64,000 nucleotides of DNA, taken from assembly GCA_007117355.1 (NCBI GenBank), contig SKGS01000044.1, positions 1-64,000 on the forward strand, in the 5' to 3' direction. The notes beneath the pieces were generated by a model, which saw only the letters and a list, made by a program, of their open reading frames with translations, did no database searches and was not told the DNA's origin. This document shows, in pieces, positions 18,041-26,348 of this stretch (its first letter is position 1; each line of letters opens with the position of its first letter). The position numbers were made by a program, and so were the translations under genes. Origin of the DNA: Lishizhenia sp. GTDB taxonomy: Bacteria; Bacteroidota; Bacteroidia; Flavobacteriales_D; Crocinitomicaceae.

Positions 18041-18155
18041 TAACCCTCCTTATTCACCAATCGGACATTTTTCACGAATTAACAAAGTGATATAAAGCAT
18101 CTTAAAAGTAAATATGGCATTTTATATAGTCCCCATTTTTGGGGATGCTTTTTTA
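18041..18155 (+). ncRNA. Candidate small RNA with terminator hairpin
   Basis: The segment lies between a recognisable promoter and a hairpin with a T-run, and has no coding ORF. AAAGCATC (about 18096) can pair with GATGCTTT (about 18144), enclosing a nested stem TCCCC-ATTTTT-GGGGA followed by TTTTTT. That is a plausible folded 3' end of a transcript of about 115 nt. I could not assign it to a known class; a 6S-like RNA is conceivable but I cannot show it. Alternatively the hairpin simply terminates the methyltransferase mRNA. Confidence 0.35.
18130..18155 (+). terminator. Rho-independent terminator
   Basis: TCCCC pairs with GGGGA around an ATTTTT loop, followed by TGCTTTTTTAT. The outer arms AAAGCATC/GATGCTTT extend the structure. 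It would end either the candidate small RNA or read-through from the methyltransferase gene. Confidence 0.6.
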
Positions 18156-18279
18156 TCAGGTTTTGATTTAATTTTGACCTATTTGTCGTAGCAACCCCCT
18201 TGAAATATGCTTATATTCCTTCGGGGCTTGTGCCTAAAATAGCTTCAAAATTAAATTCATGAATAAAGCGGGTTAAGTT

Positions 18280-18537
18280 TTAGTCGTAATGAAATCTGCA
18301 TTTAGCAATTAATATTTCGTCGTCCTTTACCTGATAGATTAAACGATGTTCGTTATCAATTCTCCTTGACCAAAATCCAGCATATTTGTATTTGAGTGGT
18401 TCAGGTTTTCCAATTCCATCAAATGGATTTCTTGAAATATCTTTAAGTAAATCATTTATCCGTTTAAGTTTTTTCTTGTCGGATTTTTACCAGTATAAAT
18501 AATCTTCCCAAGATTCATCACCGAATATAAACTACAT
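18280..18537 (-). pseudogene. yoeB: YoeB-type mRNA-interferase toxin, inactivated by two stop codons
   Basis: Hand translation of the minus strand gives a full 85-codon YoeB frame. It is recognisable from SWEDYLYW through RNPFDGIGKPEPLK, GFWSRRIDNEHRLIYQV and CRFHYD. Two in-frame stops interrupt it: TAG at codon 2 and TAA at codon 17, where homologues have Lys and Gln. There is no indel, and the residues equivalent to E. coli YoeB Glu46, Arg65, His83 and Tyr84 are all still present. YoeB is a ribosome-dependent RNase neutralised by YefM. The decay therefore looks recent. The intact antitoxin gene lies 35 bp upstream. No in-frame ATG after the second stop would rescue it. Confidence 0.9.
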
Positions 18538-18572
18538 TATTTTTCAATTAGCGTTTTGCTCAATGAGTTTCC

Positions 18573-18791
18573 CTATTTTAGTTTCTCTATTGCAGCATCT
18601 AATCTTCTTTCATTTTCTTTTGAAGACATTTCGTGTTTAGTGGCATGAAGTGAGTTGTACTCTTCTAGGGACATAATAACAATTCCTTTATCCTTACCTC
18701 TATTAATGATTAAGGTTTCAAAGTTTTGGGTTACTCTGTCAAAATAGTGTTTTATATCTTTTCTAAAATCAGATAATGTTGTTGTTAACAT
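18573..18791 (-). CDS. yefM: YefM-family antitoxin (Phd/YefM)
   Basis: The track shows 97 residues, but the family's conserved start is MLTTTLSDFRKDIKHYFDRV at ATG 18791, giving 72 residues; the extra N-terminal text is AT-rich upstream DNA containing the operator. The N-terminal Phd fold (LIINRGKDKGIVIMSLEEYN) binds DNA, and the C-terminal tail (ENERRLDAAIEKLK) would wrap the YoeB toxin. It neutralises YoeB and autorepresses the operon. The downstream yoeB is broken, so this is now an orphan antitoxin that might still repress or counter related toxins. A TGTACA palindrome lies 29 bp upstream. Confidence 0.9.
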   Translation of the reverse strand: MLTTTLSDFRKDIKHYFDRVTQNFETLIINRGKDKGIVIMSLEEYNSLHATKHEMSSKENERRLDAAIEKLK

Positions 18792-18819
18792 GATGATAAA
18801 TATTGTTGGTACATTTGTA

Positions 18820-18839
18820 ATGTACAAATTTTTGTACAT
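18820..18839. promoter_or_regulatory. Putative YefM operator (ATGTACAAATTTTTGTACAT)
   Basis: This is a perfect 20-bp inverted repeat with 9-bp arms and a 2-bp centre. Its core TGTACA is the half-site known for the E. coli yefM-yoeB operator. A further GGTACA half-site is at 18809-18814, resembling the long/short palindrome pair of E. coli. It lies just upstream of the yefM start. Confidence 0.7.
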
Positions 18840-18986
18840 ATTTTTGCGTTTACAAATTTTTTTCACGATAACTTTATAGCTTTGTTTTATCTTGATGCAA
18901 TAGTGCTATCATAGTTTCCTCCCTCCAGCTCCCTCCAAAGGGAAAGAAGCTAAAAACTTGATTTATTGTAAAAAGCTAGAAAAAAA

Positions 18987-20906
18987 TCAACTTTCAACCA
19001 CTGGATCCACCCAATCACCATAACTTTTAATCAATTCAATCAGCTCTTCTACGGCTTGCTCTTCTGGAACATTCTTTTTGATCACGGTTTTTTCCTTATA
19101 CAAATGGATTTTCCCTGGGCGAGTTCCAACATAGCCGTAGTCAGCATCAGCCATTTCACCTGGGCCGTTAACGATGCATCCCATAATTCCAATTTTAATT
19201 CCTTTTAAATGGGAAGTGCTTTTTCTGATTTTAGCTGTTGTTTCTTGTAGGTCAAATAAGGTTCTTCCACAGGAAGGACAAGAGATATATTCAGTTTTGG
19301 AAATACGTGTGCGTGTGGCTTGTAAAATCCCAAAACTAGTTGAGTTAATAAGTACACTCGATAGTCGTTCTGTGTTCTTGAGGTAAACCCCATCACCAAA
19401 GCCGTCAATTAATAAAGAACCTAACTTGGCACTTTGTTCCAATTGAAAATACTCAAGGTCATTTGTTTGTGTAGTGTTTTTCAATATTACGGGAACGGAA
19501 ATATTTAGTGCTAGAAGCTTTGTAAAAAACTGCCTAGTTAAATGTACAAAATTTTGATTATCAAACTCTAATATGATAACAACGTTGTCAAAATTTTGTA
19601 GCTTATCTATGTTTTCATTCGCAACATCCCATGTTAAAAAGTTTAACTCAGGATGTGCAAATCCCTCTGCAGGAATAGATTTGTATAATGGGTAAAAGTG
19701 AGACTTAGTAGTATAGGAAGTCTTCCACTTATCAATATCTGCTACAATTCCCAACAAACCAGTTATTTCAAAGTCGATGTTTTGTTGACCGATATAAACA
19801 TAATCTGCTGCTAAATCTTGAGTGCTCCATTTGTCTAACTGAGTGGAATAGTTATAACCAAAACCAAAGAAATTAGCAGGTTTGATGTCTTTTTGGTCGC
19901 TCAGGTCTGCGAAAACAACAGGTACGTTACCTCCGCCAATATTTAAAACCTGATTGGATTTACGTCTTTCGTATGAAAAAGGATTGTAATTAACGGTTTG
20001 TTCGTAGCCTTTTACGTTCATCGTGGTTTCCTTGTCAAAAATAGAAATCAACTTTTGCGCAACAGGAATTTCAGCTTCTGGTTCTTCGGTTAATGAAACA
20101 CGAATAGTATCACCCAAACCATCAGCAAGTAAAGCGCCTATTCCAACAGCAGATTTTATTCTTCCGTCCTCTCCATCTCCTGCTTCTGTTACACCCAAAT
20201 GCAGCGGATAGTTTCTGCCACTTTTTATCATCTCAGCAGCTAGCAGACGATAAGCTTGAACCATCACAAGCGTATTACTTGCTTTCATGGAAATTACGAT
20301 GTCAAAAAATTCATTTTTTTCACAAATTCGAATAAATTCCATTGCCGATTCGACCATTCCTTCCGGCGTATCTCCGTAACGGCTCAATATTCTATCCGAT
20401 AGCGAACCGTGATTGGTGCCTATGCGCATAGCAGTGCCGTTTTCTTTACACAGAAGAACAAGCGGGGTAAACTTTTCTTCTATACGCAGTAACTCTTGAT
20501 TATAAGACTCGTCGGTATATTCTATTTCTTCAAACTTCTTTTTATCGGCGTAATTTCCTGGATTAACACGGACTTTTTCTATCAATTTTGCTGCAACTTC
20601 CGCTGCGTTTGGTGTAAAATGAATGTCAGCAACCAATGGAGTGTCATACCCACGTTTCACTAATTCCTCCTTTATTTTGCCTAAATTTTCAGCTTCTTTT
20701 ATTGAAGGTGCAGTAAGTCTAACCAATTCACAACCAGCATCAAACATGCGAATAGATTGTTCCACAGACCCTTCTGTGTCCATGGTGTCAACAGTTGTCA
20801 TGGATTGAACTCGAATAGGGTTTTTACCACCTAAATGTATGTTTCCAATTTTCACCTCCCGCGTCTCAAAACGAGAACGTTGGAATATATCATTGCAGTA
20901 CTTCAT
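18987..20906 (-). CDS. ispG: 4-hydroxy-3-methylbut-2-enyl-diphosphate synthase (IspG/GcpE), long form
   Basis: This 639-residue protein makes HMBPP from methylerythritol cyclodiphosphate in the MEP isoprenoid pathway, using a [4Fe-4S] cluster. The N-terminal TIM barrel is seen in LVADIHFTPNAAEVAAKLIE and ILSRYGDTPEGMVESAMEF. The C-terminal cluster domain has ISCPSCGRTLFDL and GIMGCIVNGPGEMADADYGY, which supply the three Cys ligands and the conserved Glu. About 250 residues between these domains form the insert typical of Bacteroidota, Chlamydiae and plant enzymes. Monocistronic, with a good TTG-17-TAATTTTG promoter upstream. Confidence 0.97.
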   Translation of the reverse strand: MKYCNDIFQRSRFETREVKIGNIHLGGKNPIRVQSMTTVDTMDTEGSVEQSIRMFDAGCELVRLTAPSIKEAENLGKIKEELVKRGYDTPLVADIHFTPNAAEVAAKLIEKVRVNPGNYADKKKFEEIEYTDESYNQELLRIEEKFTPLVLLCKENGTAMRIGTNHGSLSDRILSRYGDTPEGMVESAMEFIRICEKNEFFDIVISMKASNTLVMVQAYRLLAAEMIKSGRNYPLHLGVTEAGDGEDGRIKSAVGIGALLADGLGDTIRVSLTEEPEAEIPVAQKLISIFDKETTMNVKGYEQTVNYNPFSYERRKSNQVLNIGGGNVPVVFADLSDQKDIKPANFFGFGYNYSTQLDKWSTQDLAADYVYIGQQNIDFEITGLLGIVADIDKWKTSYTTKSHFYPLYKSIPAEGFAHPELNFLTWDVANENIDKLQNFDNVVIILEFDNQNFVHLTRQFFTKLLALNISVPVILKNTTQTNDLEYFQLEQSAKLGSLLIDGFGDGVYLKNTERLSSVLINSTSFGILQATRTRISKTEYISCPSCGRTLFDLQETTAKIRKSTSHLKGIKIGIMGCIVNGPGEMADADYGYVGTRPGKIHLYKEKTVIKKNVPEEQAVEELIELIKSYGDWVDPVVES

Positions 20907-20929
20907 TTAACAATCTGTTTTCTATGGTT

Positions 20930-20957
20930 CAAAATTAAGGAATATTACGGTTAACAA
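20930..20957 (-). promoter_or_regulatory. Putative promoter of ispG (TTG - 17 bp - TAATTTTG)
   Basis: On the minus strand TTG (20957-20955) precedes TAATTTTG (20937-20930) by 17 bp, and the start codon follows 24 bp later. Both elements fit the flavobacterial consensus. Confidence 0.5.
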
Positions 20958-21481
20958 GTGAATAACATGTTTGTTTTCAGAATTACTAAAAGGATATGCC
21001 GTGAACCAGCAAATGAACAGAATAAAAAATAAAAATTTGAGTAAAGAAGTCAAAAAAACATCCTCATCAAAAAAGCCACTATTGGTTTTTATTTTTAAAC
21101 CATTTATTCTTTTGAACCATGAAGGAATTAAGAGAGTTAAGGTTTTTTCTTAATGAACCTTAACTTCTTAAAGGTTTTTACTTTTAGAACCATTTCTATT
21201 TTTATGAACCATTAGGTATGAAGGAGATTAAGAACCACCTCCTTAATGAGCCTTAATTTTAATTGTTTTACTTTTTGACCTCCTTTTTTAAAGCAATCAA
21301 CCAGAAATAAAGGATAGTAATCCAATTTTAGTTCGAGCTTGGAAAAAAAACTTTGAATTTCGTCTAAATAAACCGCTATTAAAACCGCAAAACAAAACGT
21401 TTTAGTAATTTTTATATAAATTTCTTAAAATCCCATACATTTAAACACTATCTTACAAACGCAAAATTAAGCCGAAAGCCT
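20958..21481. other. Long intergenic spacer with repeated inverted-repeat element
   Basis: About 520 bases between divergent ispG and the 542-residue secreted protein gene. Apart from the 21114-21276 repeat I see only AT-rich DNA. The 60-codon ORF at 20971-21153 runs through the repeat and has a low-complexity Lys-rich product with no signal or motif, so I do not call it a gene. Confidence 0.5.
21114..21276. repeat. Two copies of a ~70-bp GAACCAT...CTTAATGA element with hairpin potential
   Basis: Copy 1 (21114-21184) and copy 2 (21206-21276) share GAACCAT, a GAAGGA(g)ATTAAGA block, then CTTAATGAnCCTTAA and a TTTTACTTT end. Copy 1 contains a perfect 10-bp inverted repeat AGTTAAGGTT/AACCTTAACT with an 11-nt loop, extendable by TTAAGA/TCTTAA across a one-base bulge. 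Copy 2 retains only a 6-bp AAGGAG/CTCCTT stem. It resembles a small dispersed intergenic repeat; no transposase is nearby. Confidence 0.55.
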
Positions 21482-23110
21482 ATGCAAGACAAAATGAAAA
21501 TAATTACCACTATAGTTGCTATAATTTTTTGTGCGATTCAATTAACAACTGCACAAGTCTATAATGTGCAAAAGCAGGATTCAGAAAAAGGAAAACCCAA
21601 AGGAACAACTTTTATGGGGGTCGATAAAGATGGCTTTATGTATTGGTCTTCGACAAAAACTAAAAATTATATACTATTTAAGACCACTCAACCATGGATT
21701 AAAGTAACTCTTCCAGCATCAGGGTCATTAAATTCAGAGTTATTTGTTAATAACAAGCGCTTTAAAGAAAAGGGATATAAGTATTTGACAACCATGTTTT
21801 TGGAGGAACATAAGCTTTTACTAATTATGCGCAAAAACGATGGAACAGATGGAGAAAAATCCAAATATTTCGGCGTTGAAATGAACCAAGGCTTTTCAGA
21901 AAACAGTCAAGTTTTTGAATTAGGTGAAAAGCCTTATTGTAAAGGGTTTAATTCTGGCAAACAAAAGGAGTTTAACGAAGCAGTAACGTATTACAGAGAC
22001 GACAATGGTTTGACTACTTTTTTAAGTGAAGTAGCTTGTGAATGGGACAAAAACCCTTCTTTTGTTGCGGTTACTTTGGATGATAACTACACCGAATTAG
22101 CAAAGCAAAAATTTGAGTTACCCATCGAAAACAACATAGTAGAAACACAATTCGTAAGGTATAAAGAGGACTTAGTACTTAACGTGAAGTCACTGGAGCG
22201 AGTAAACATAGATCGAAGTACCTTCGGTGATTTGATTTTGATTAACAGATTGTTTCTCGTGAAACAAGACGGCAGTGTTGAGTTAATTTCAAATGATTTA
22301 GAGCTTGATAAAGTTCCAGCACAGGAGGTTTTGGAAGTTCGCAATGACGAATTGCTAATTACTGGCCAACTTATTAAAACAAACACTACTGTATTATTAG
22401 GGTTGTTTTCTGCAAAGTACAACCCTGATAATCAAATTTTTGAAACAACCAATCAAACACTTTTCTCAGAGGAGTATGTTGAAAAATTTCTAGACGATAC
22501 TAAGCTGAAGAGTCTGCAAAAGAATTATGGGCCAGATTACATAACGGTAAACTACAAGCTTACAGATAGGTTTAACACTTCAGACGGAGGTGGGCTATAC
22601 CTGATACAAAAAAGATACACTCAAAACATAAGAAGAGTTGTCTCAACCTCTGGGGCTTATCTTTCTGTCAAAAACAGTTACTTTTATTATTTAGATCTGA
22701 TGGTTGTCAAAATAAATAATGAAGGAGGTTTAGATTGGATGACCAAGATTCCAATGCAAAAAATTAGTCAGAATTATGACCCGGGAAGAGGTTTTGCAGC
22801 GGCTTACAAAGACAGTTCCTTATATTTACTTCATTCAGTGAAAGCATCGAATAAGGAACTCACTGGTTATGAACCAAATATTAAACAACCAAGAAAACAG
22901 AAAAGCAACAGCTTTTTGACTGTTACACAAGTAGATAAAAAGGGAGTTGTTCGCTCTGAAAAACTACTAAATTTAACAGAAGAGCGTATTTCTTTTAATA
23001 CAAAACGTGTGGCTATTGACCAAAGCAACGATAGGTTCCTTTTCATGGCAACTCCTCGACGACGGCTTGGTTCCCAGAATAAATTTATGTTTTATTCAGT
23101 TGGTTTTTAA
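21482..23110 (+). CDS. Secreted protein of unknown function, 542-residue family member 1
   Basis: The protein has a signal peptide (IITTIVAIIFCAIQLTTAQ) and a mature beta-rich part that opens YNVQKQDSEKGKPKGTTFMG and VDKDGFMYWSSTKT. It includes NYDPGRGFAAAYKDSSLYLL near the C-terminus and ends with EERISFNTKRVAID plus ATPRRRLG. The rhythm suggests a propeller-like periplasmic or surface protein, but I recognise no named domain. A paralogue of exactly the same length (542) lies at 24664-26292 with the same landmarks. The start could be ATG 21482 or 21494 (MKIITT). The downstream LRR/OmpA-like gene is only 23 bp away. Confidence 0.75.
   Translation: MQDKMKIITTIVAIIFCAIQLTTAQVYNVQKQDSEKGKPKGTTFMGVDKDGFMYWSSTKTKNYILFKTTQPWIKVTLPASGSLNSELFVNNKRFKEKGYKYLTTMFLEEHKLLLIMRKNDGTDGEKSKYFGVEMNQGFSENSQVFELGEKPYCKGFNSGKQKEFNEAVTYYRDDNGLTTFLSEVACEWDKNPSFVAVTLDDNYTELAKQKFELPIENNIVETQFVRYKEDLVLNVKSLERVNIDRSTFGDLILINRLFLVKQDGSVELISNDLELDKVPAQEVLEVRNDELLITGQLIKTNTTVLLGLFSAKYNPDNQIFETTNQTLFSEEYVEKFLDDTKLKSLQKNYGPDYITVNYKLTDRFNTSDGGGLYLIQKRYTQNIRRVVSTSGAYLSVKNSYFYYLDLMVVKINNEGGLDWMTKIPMQKISQNYDPGRGFAAAYKDSSLYLLHSVKASNKELTGYEPNIKQPRKQKSNSFLTVTQVDKKGVVRSEKLLNLTEERISFNTKRVAIDQSNDRFLFMATPRRRLGSQNKFMFYSVGF
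22251..22266. other. parS-like sequence with one central mismatch (TGTTTCTCGTGAAACA)
   Basis: It matches the parS consensus at 15 of 16 positions; the CACGTG core is CTCGTG. It lies in the coding sequence of the first 542-residue protein, about 7.2 kb from the perfect parS pair. It may be a weak or decayed ParB site, or chance. Confidence 0.35.
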
Positions 23111-23133
23111 GAAAATGAGTTAATAGTATTCGT

Positions 23134-24540
23134 GTGAAAAACAGTTTGATTGTTCTAATTTGGGTTTTGTGTTTCCCCAGCGTTTATTCACAGAACAGAG
23201 AGCTTAACCTTGTTGATAGTCAAGGATTAAAACATGGTGTTTGGGAAAGGGAAGACTCAATAGGAAAAACTTTTTACGTGCTTTATGAACACGGAGAAAA
23301 ACTACGACAGTTTTATTCACCTAGAAATATAAGATATGCAGGAATTAAATCATATAAATCGGTTGAAGAGGCGTTAAACGAACCACTTGAAGTAATTATA
23401 CTATCCTTAAATGGAAATAGCTTAAACTCGCTTCCAAAAAATATATTAGCGTTTAAAAACTTGGAAGTTTTAAACTTGAGCCAGAATCCTAATTTGGATT
23501 GGAGTAAAACATTTGAGTTAATTTCGAACCTCGATAGTTTGAGGTGGTTATTTCTTGAAGAAAATGAAATAAAAAAGATACCAGACAACATTTCTAAACT
23601 AACTCAATTAAGAAGTATTTGGTTTAGTGATAATCAAATAAAAGATATTCCGATAGCATTTAATAAATTAGAAAACCTCGAAGAGATTTGGCTAGATAAC
23701 AATCCGATAGCGTTGCTTCCTGAAGAGTTGCGAAAATCTAACTTTAAGAAAAAAATAGTTAATAACTGGACTTCCTATGAAGGGGATTTTGAGGTTATTA
23801 GTGAGAATTATAACTATAAAAATAACATCAATTTGATTAATCAATTAGAGGCGAACTCTTTTTTAGTTTTAGATGCTGATACGATTAACCGAGTGGATTC
23901 TGATGGGAAAATGCAAGGACTTTGGAGAGTAAAATACCACAATCAAAGAAGTTGGCAAGTAGAGTTTGTTGACGGCGAGCCAGATGGAAAGTTCTATATG
24001 TTTGATTATAATGGCTCTATTTTGCTTCACGGAGAATTCAAAAACGGTAAAAAAGTTGGGCTATGGAAAGGAACTATTCATTTTGTTAAACAAGACGCTG
24101 TTCTTTTTGACGAGGAAGGCATCGAATCAGAAATAAGAAGGTTTAACTTGACAGACTCTGTATTTCAAGTTGGACAAGTTTCCTATGCGAGTGGTCTGCC
24201 TGTTTTTTTTCTAAACTCAAATGATAATGCTTTAAAAGACGCTATCCTTAGACCTTATGTTGATTTTTTGCTTACAAACAATGATTTGAAAATAGAAATT
24301 ATTGCAAACTGTGGAATTGATCAATCAAACCACCCTAGTTACAGTAGGGTTTATTCTGTACAAAATGCGCGTTTAGTGTATGTTTATTTCGTCGAAAACG
24401 GAATAAACCCGAATAGGCTAAAATATTCAACAAATGAGGATTTAAAATTTGAATATCTCATCCCGAAAACAAAACAAGAAAGAGATTTTAATAGAAGGAT
24501 TGAAATTAGAATAATAGAAACCAAGGATAGTAAAAGATAA
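23134..24540 (+). CDS. Secreted LRR / MORN-like / OmpA-like composite protein
   Basis: The 468-residue protein starts at GTG 23134 with signal peptide LIVLIWVLCFPSVYSQ. A short GLKHGVWERED motif (YwqK/MORN-like) is followed by four or five leucine-rich repeats (about 85-210: LEVLNLSQNPNLDW, LRWLFLEENEIKKIPDNIS, LEEIWLDNNPIALLPEEL). More MORN-like text (GLWRVKYHNQRSW, GKKVGLWKGTI) precedes a C-terminal OmpA-like segment (VYSVQNARLVYVYFVENGI, ending RDFNRRIEIRII). OmpA domains bind peptidoglycan, while LRRs mediate protein contacts. The OmpA match is incomplete, so binding is uncertain. It is sandwiched between two paralogous 542-residue genes. Confidence 0.75.
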   Translation: MKNSLIVLIWVLCFPSVYSQNRELNLVDSQGLKHGVWEREDSIGKTFYVLYEHGEKLRQFYSPRNIRYAGIKSYKSVEEALNEPLEVIILSLNGNSLNSLPKNILAFKNLEVLNLSQNPNLDWSKTFELISNLDSLRWLFLEENEIKKIPDNISKLTQLRSIWFSDNQIKDIPIAFNKLENLEEIWLDNNPIALLPEELRKSNFKKKIVNNWTSYEGDFEVISENYNYKNNINLINQLEANSFLVLDADTINRVDSDGKMQGLWRVKYHNQRSWQVEFVDGEPDGKFYMFDYNGSILLHGEFKNGKKVGLWKGTIHFVKQDAVLFDEEGIESEIRRFNLTDSVFQVGQVSYASGLPVFFLNSNDNALKDAILRPYVDFLLTNNDLKIEIIANCGIDQSNHPSYSRVYSVQNARLVYVYFVENGINPNRLKYSTNEDLKFEYLIPKTKQERDFNRRIEIRIIETKDSKR

Positions 24541-24663
24541 ACCTAAAAGCATGTGTTTTTCTCTTGAAAACCATTTTTTTAATAATTTAACCTTAAATTC
24601 AAATCAACATAGCGTAATTTTTGTTATTTTTCTATACTTAAGTGAGATGGAGTAAGTAAACCA

Positions 24664-26292
24664 ATGAAAGAGCTATTAAAATTATTTATTGCTACAACTG
24701 TTTTTGCTTTCTTTGCGATGGGCTTTTCTCATGCTCAACGGTATAATGTTCAAAAACTTGGAACGGAAAAAGGAAAGTCTCGTGGTGTAGATTTTTTAGG
24801 CGTCGATAAAGATGGTTTTGTTTATTTATCTTCTTTTAGAACATATAACTTCATTTTAGTTAATGTTTCTCAGCCTTGGATAAAAGTAGTTAGTTCAGAA
24901 ACGGGTGGTCTAGTCGCTGAAGCAAACATGGATAGAAAAGAATTGAAAGAAATGGGCTACAAATACGTTTCAATAATATTCGTTGAAGATAAACCCCTTC
25001 TTGTCGTTCGTAAACGCTCAGACTTGAGTGGCGCTGTTTATTATGGACTAGAAATAGATAGAAGCTTAAACTTTATTGGAGCACCATTTAAAATAGGCGA
25101 ACGCCCTTCCTGTAAGGGTTTTAATGTTGGGAATGTTAAATCTTTTTCTAATTCTGTGGATTACTTCCAAGATAAAAATGGAAAAACAATATTCTTGAGC
25201 GAAACATCTTGTTCAAATGACCAAACACCATCTTTTCTGGCATTACATTCTGAGGCTTTTACAAACCCATTGATAGAATACTCTTTTACGCTACCAATTG
25301 ATAATAGTGTAGTGGATAAGCAGTTTGTGTTCCACAATGATAAACTCTATATAGCTGTTCAAAATTACGAAAGAGTTAAAACAGACAAACGTGTTTTTAA
25401 ACAAATAGTGCTAATAAATAGGCTTTTCGTTGTAGATCAATTTGGCTCTGTTTCAAGTGTAGAAGTTCCTTTAGGAAATGAAAGAATTCCTTCTCAACTC
25501 AACTTCTCAATAAGTAACAATAAGATTGTTGTTTCAGGTCAGATTATTAAATCTAATTCAGATTTGTTCCTAGGTATTTTTTCCGGAGTAATTAATGAAG
25601 CAGAACAAACTGTTGAAACAACAGAAGAAACACTTTTTTCTGAAGAGTTTATTACCAAGTTTTGGGATGAAAAAAGCATTAATAAAATGAAAAGAAAAGG
25701 TGCCACAGCAGAGTTAACCAGCAACTACAAGTTGATTGATAAGTTTGATATGGAAGAAGGTGCCACGGCTTATGTTTTTCAACAGCGATACGTACAGGAA
25801 GTAATTCGAAATCAATCAACAGCGACAGGCATGGTGGCTCCTGTGGTCGATTATTATTTTTATTACTTAGATGTTATGGTCACGAAAATTGACTCTAGTG
25901 GAAATATAGTTTGGTTTGAAAAAGTGCCTTTGGAGCAATCAACGTTAAATTATGATCCAGGAAGAGGTTTTTCGGCTAATTTTAACCAAGGGGAAATTTT
26001 TTTACTCCACTTATCCTCTGATGCGCGAAAAGAAATGATAAACCAAGGAGGAAAAACCAATCAGCGCAAACCATCGAGAGAAAGAATCCAATCGAGTGTA
26101 GCTATTACAAAAATTGATCGTTTTGGTGAGGCACAGTCGAGCGAGGTGATGAACCTGAGGGAGGAGCGTGTTTCTTTTTCTCCAACTTCAGTAGCTGTGG
26201 ATTTAATAAATAAAAGATTTATCTTTATAACCACCCCCAGACAAATGTTTGCCGCAGGAAAAAGGTTTTCGGTGTATTCAATTCGGCTTTAA
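24664..26292 (+). CDS. Secreted protein of unknown function, 542-residue family member 2
   Basis: It has a signal peptide (FIATTVFAFFAMGFSHAQ), then RYNVQKLGTEKGKSRGVDFL and VDKDGFVYLSS, in step with the paralogue at 21482. Shared later landmarks are NYDPGRGFSANF, EERVSFSPTSVAVD and TTPRQMF. The two proteins have the same length (542), so they arose by duplication without net length change; similarity is highest at the ends. No enzymatic motif is seen. Position suggests a unit of paralogue - LRR/OmpA - paralogue, although a 123-bp gap precedes this copy, so it may have its own promoter. Confidence 0.75.
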   Translation: MKELLKLFIATTVFAFFAMGFSHAQRYNVQKLGTEKGKSRGVDFLGVDKDGFVYLSSFRTYNFILVNVSQPWIKVVSSETGGLVAEANMDRKELKEMGYKYVSIIFVEDKPLLVVRKRSDLSGAVYYGLEIDRSLNFIGAPFKIGERPSCKGFNVGNVKSFSNSVDYFQDKNGKTIFLSETSCSNDQTPSFLALHSEAFTNPLIEYSFTLPIDNSVVDKQFVFHNDKLYIAVQNYERVKTDKRVFKQIVLINRLFVVDQFGSVSSVEVPLGNERIPSQLNFSISNNKIVVSGQIIKSNSDLFLGIFSGVINEAEQTVETTEETLFSEEFITKFWDEKSINKMKRKGATAELTSNYKLIDKFDMEEGATAYVFQQRYVQEVIRNQSTATGMVAPVVDYYFYYLDVMVTKIDSSGNIVWFEKVPLEQSTLNYDPGRGFSANFNQGEIFLLHLSSDARKEMINQGGKTNQRKPSRERIQSSVAITKIDRFGEAQSSEVMNLREERVSFSPTSVAVDLINKRFIFITTPRQMFAAGKRFSVYSIRL

Positions 26293-26348
26293 TCATAAAG
26301 AGTGGGGTGCATAAGGGAGTGGTTTAATATTAACAAATTTAACCTTTC

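Noticed and set aside
18280-18537. Stop-codon recoding or readthrough to express yoeB
   Set aside because: TAA and TAG act as normal stops in all other genes here, and no recoding signal is visible; decay is simpler.
18918-18950. Repeated CTCCCTCCA near 18920-18945
   Set aside because: Two short copies with a weak CCCT/AGGG stem, without a clear T-run; not enough to call a terminator or repeat family.
20971-21153. 60-residue ORF between ispG and the secreted protein gene
   Set aside because: It runs through the repeat element, is Lys/Ser/Phe-rich low-complexity and lacks any domain or signal; more likely chance.
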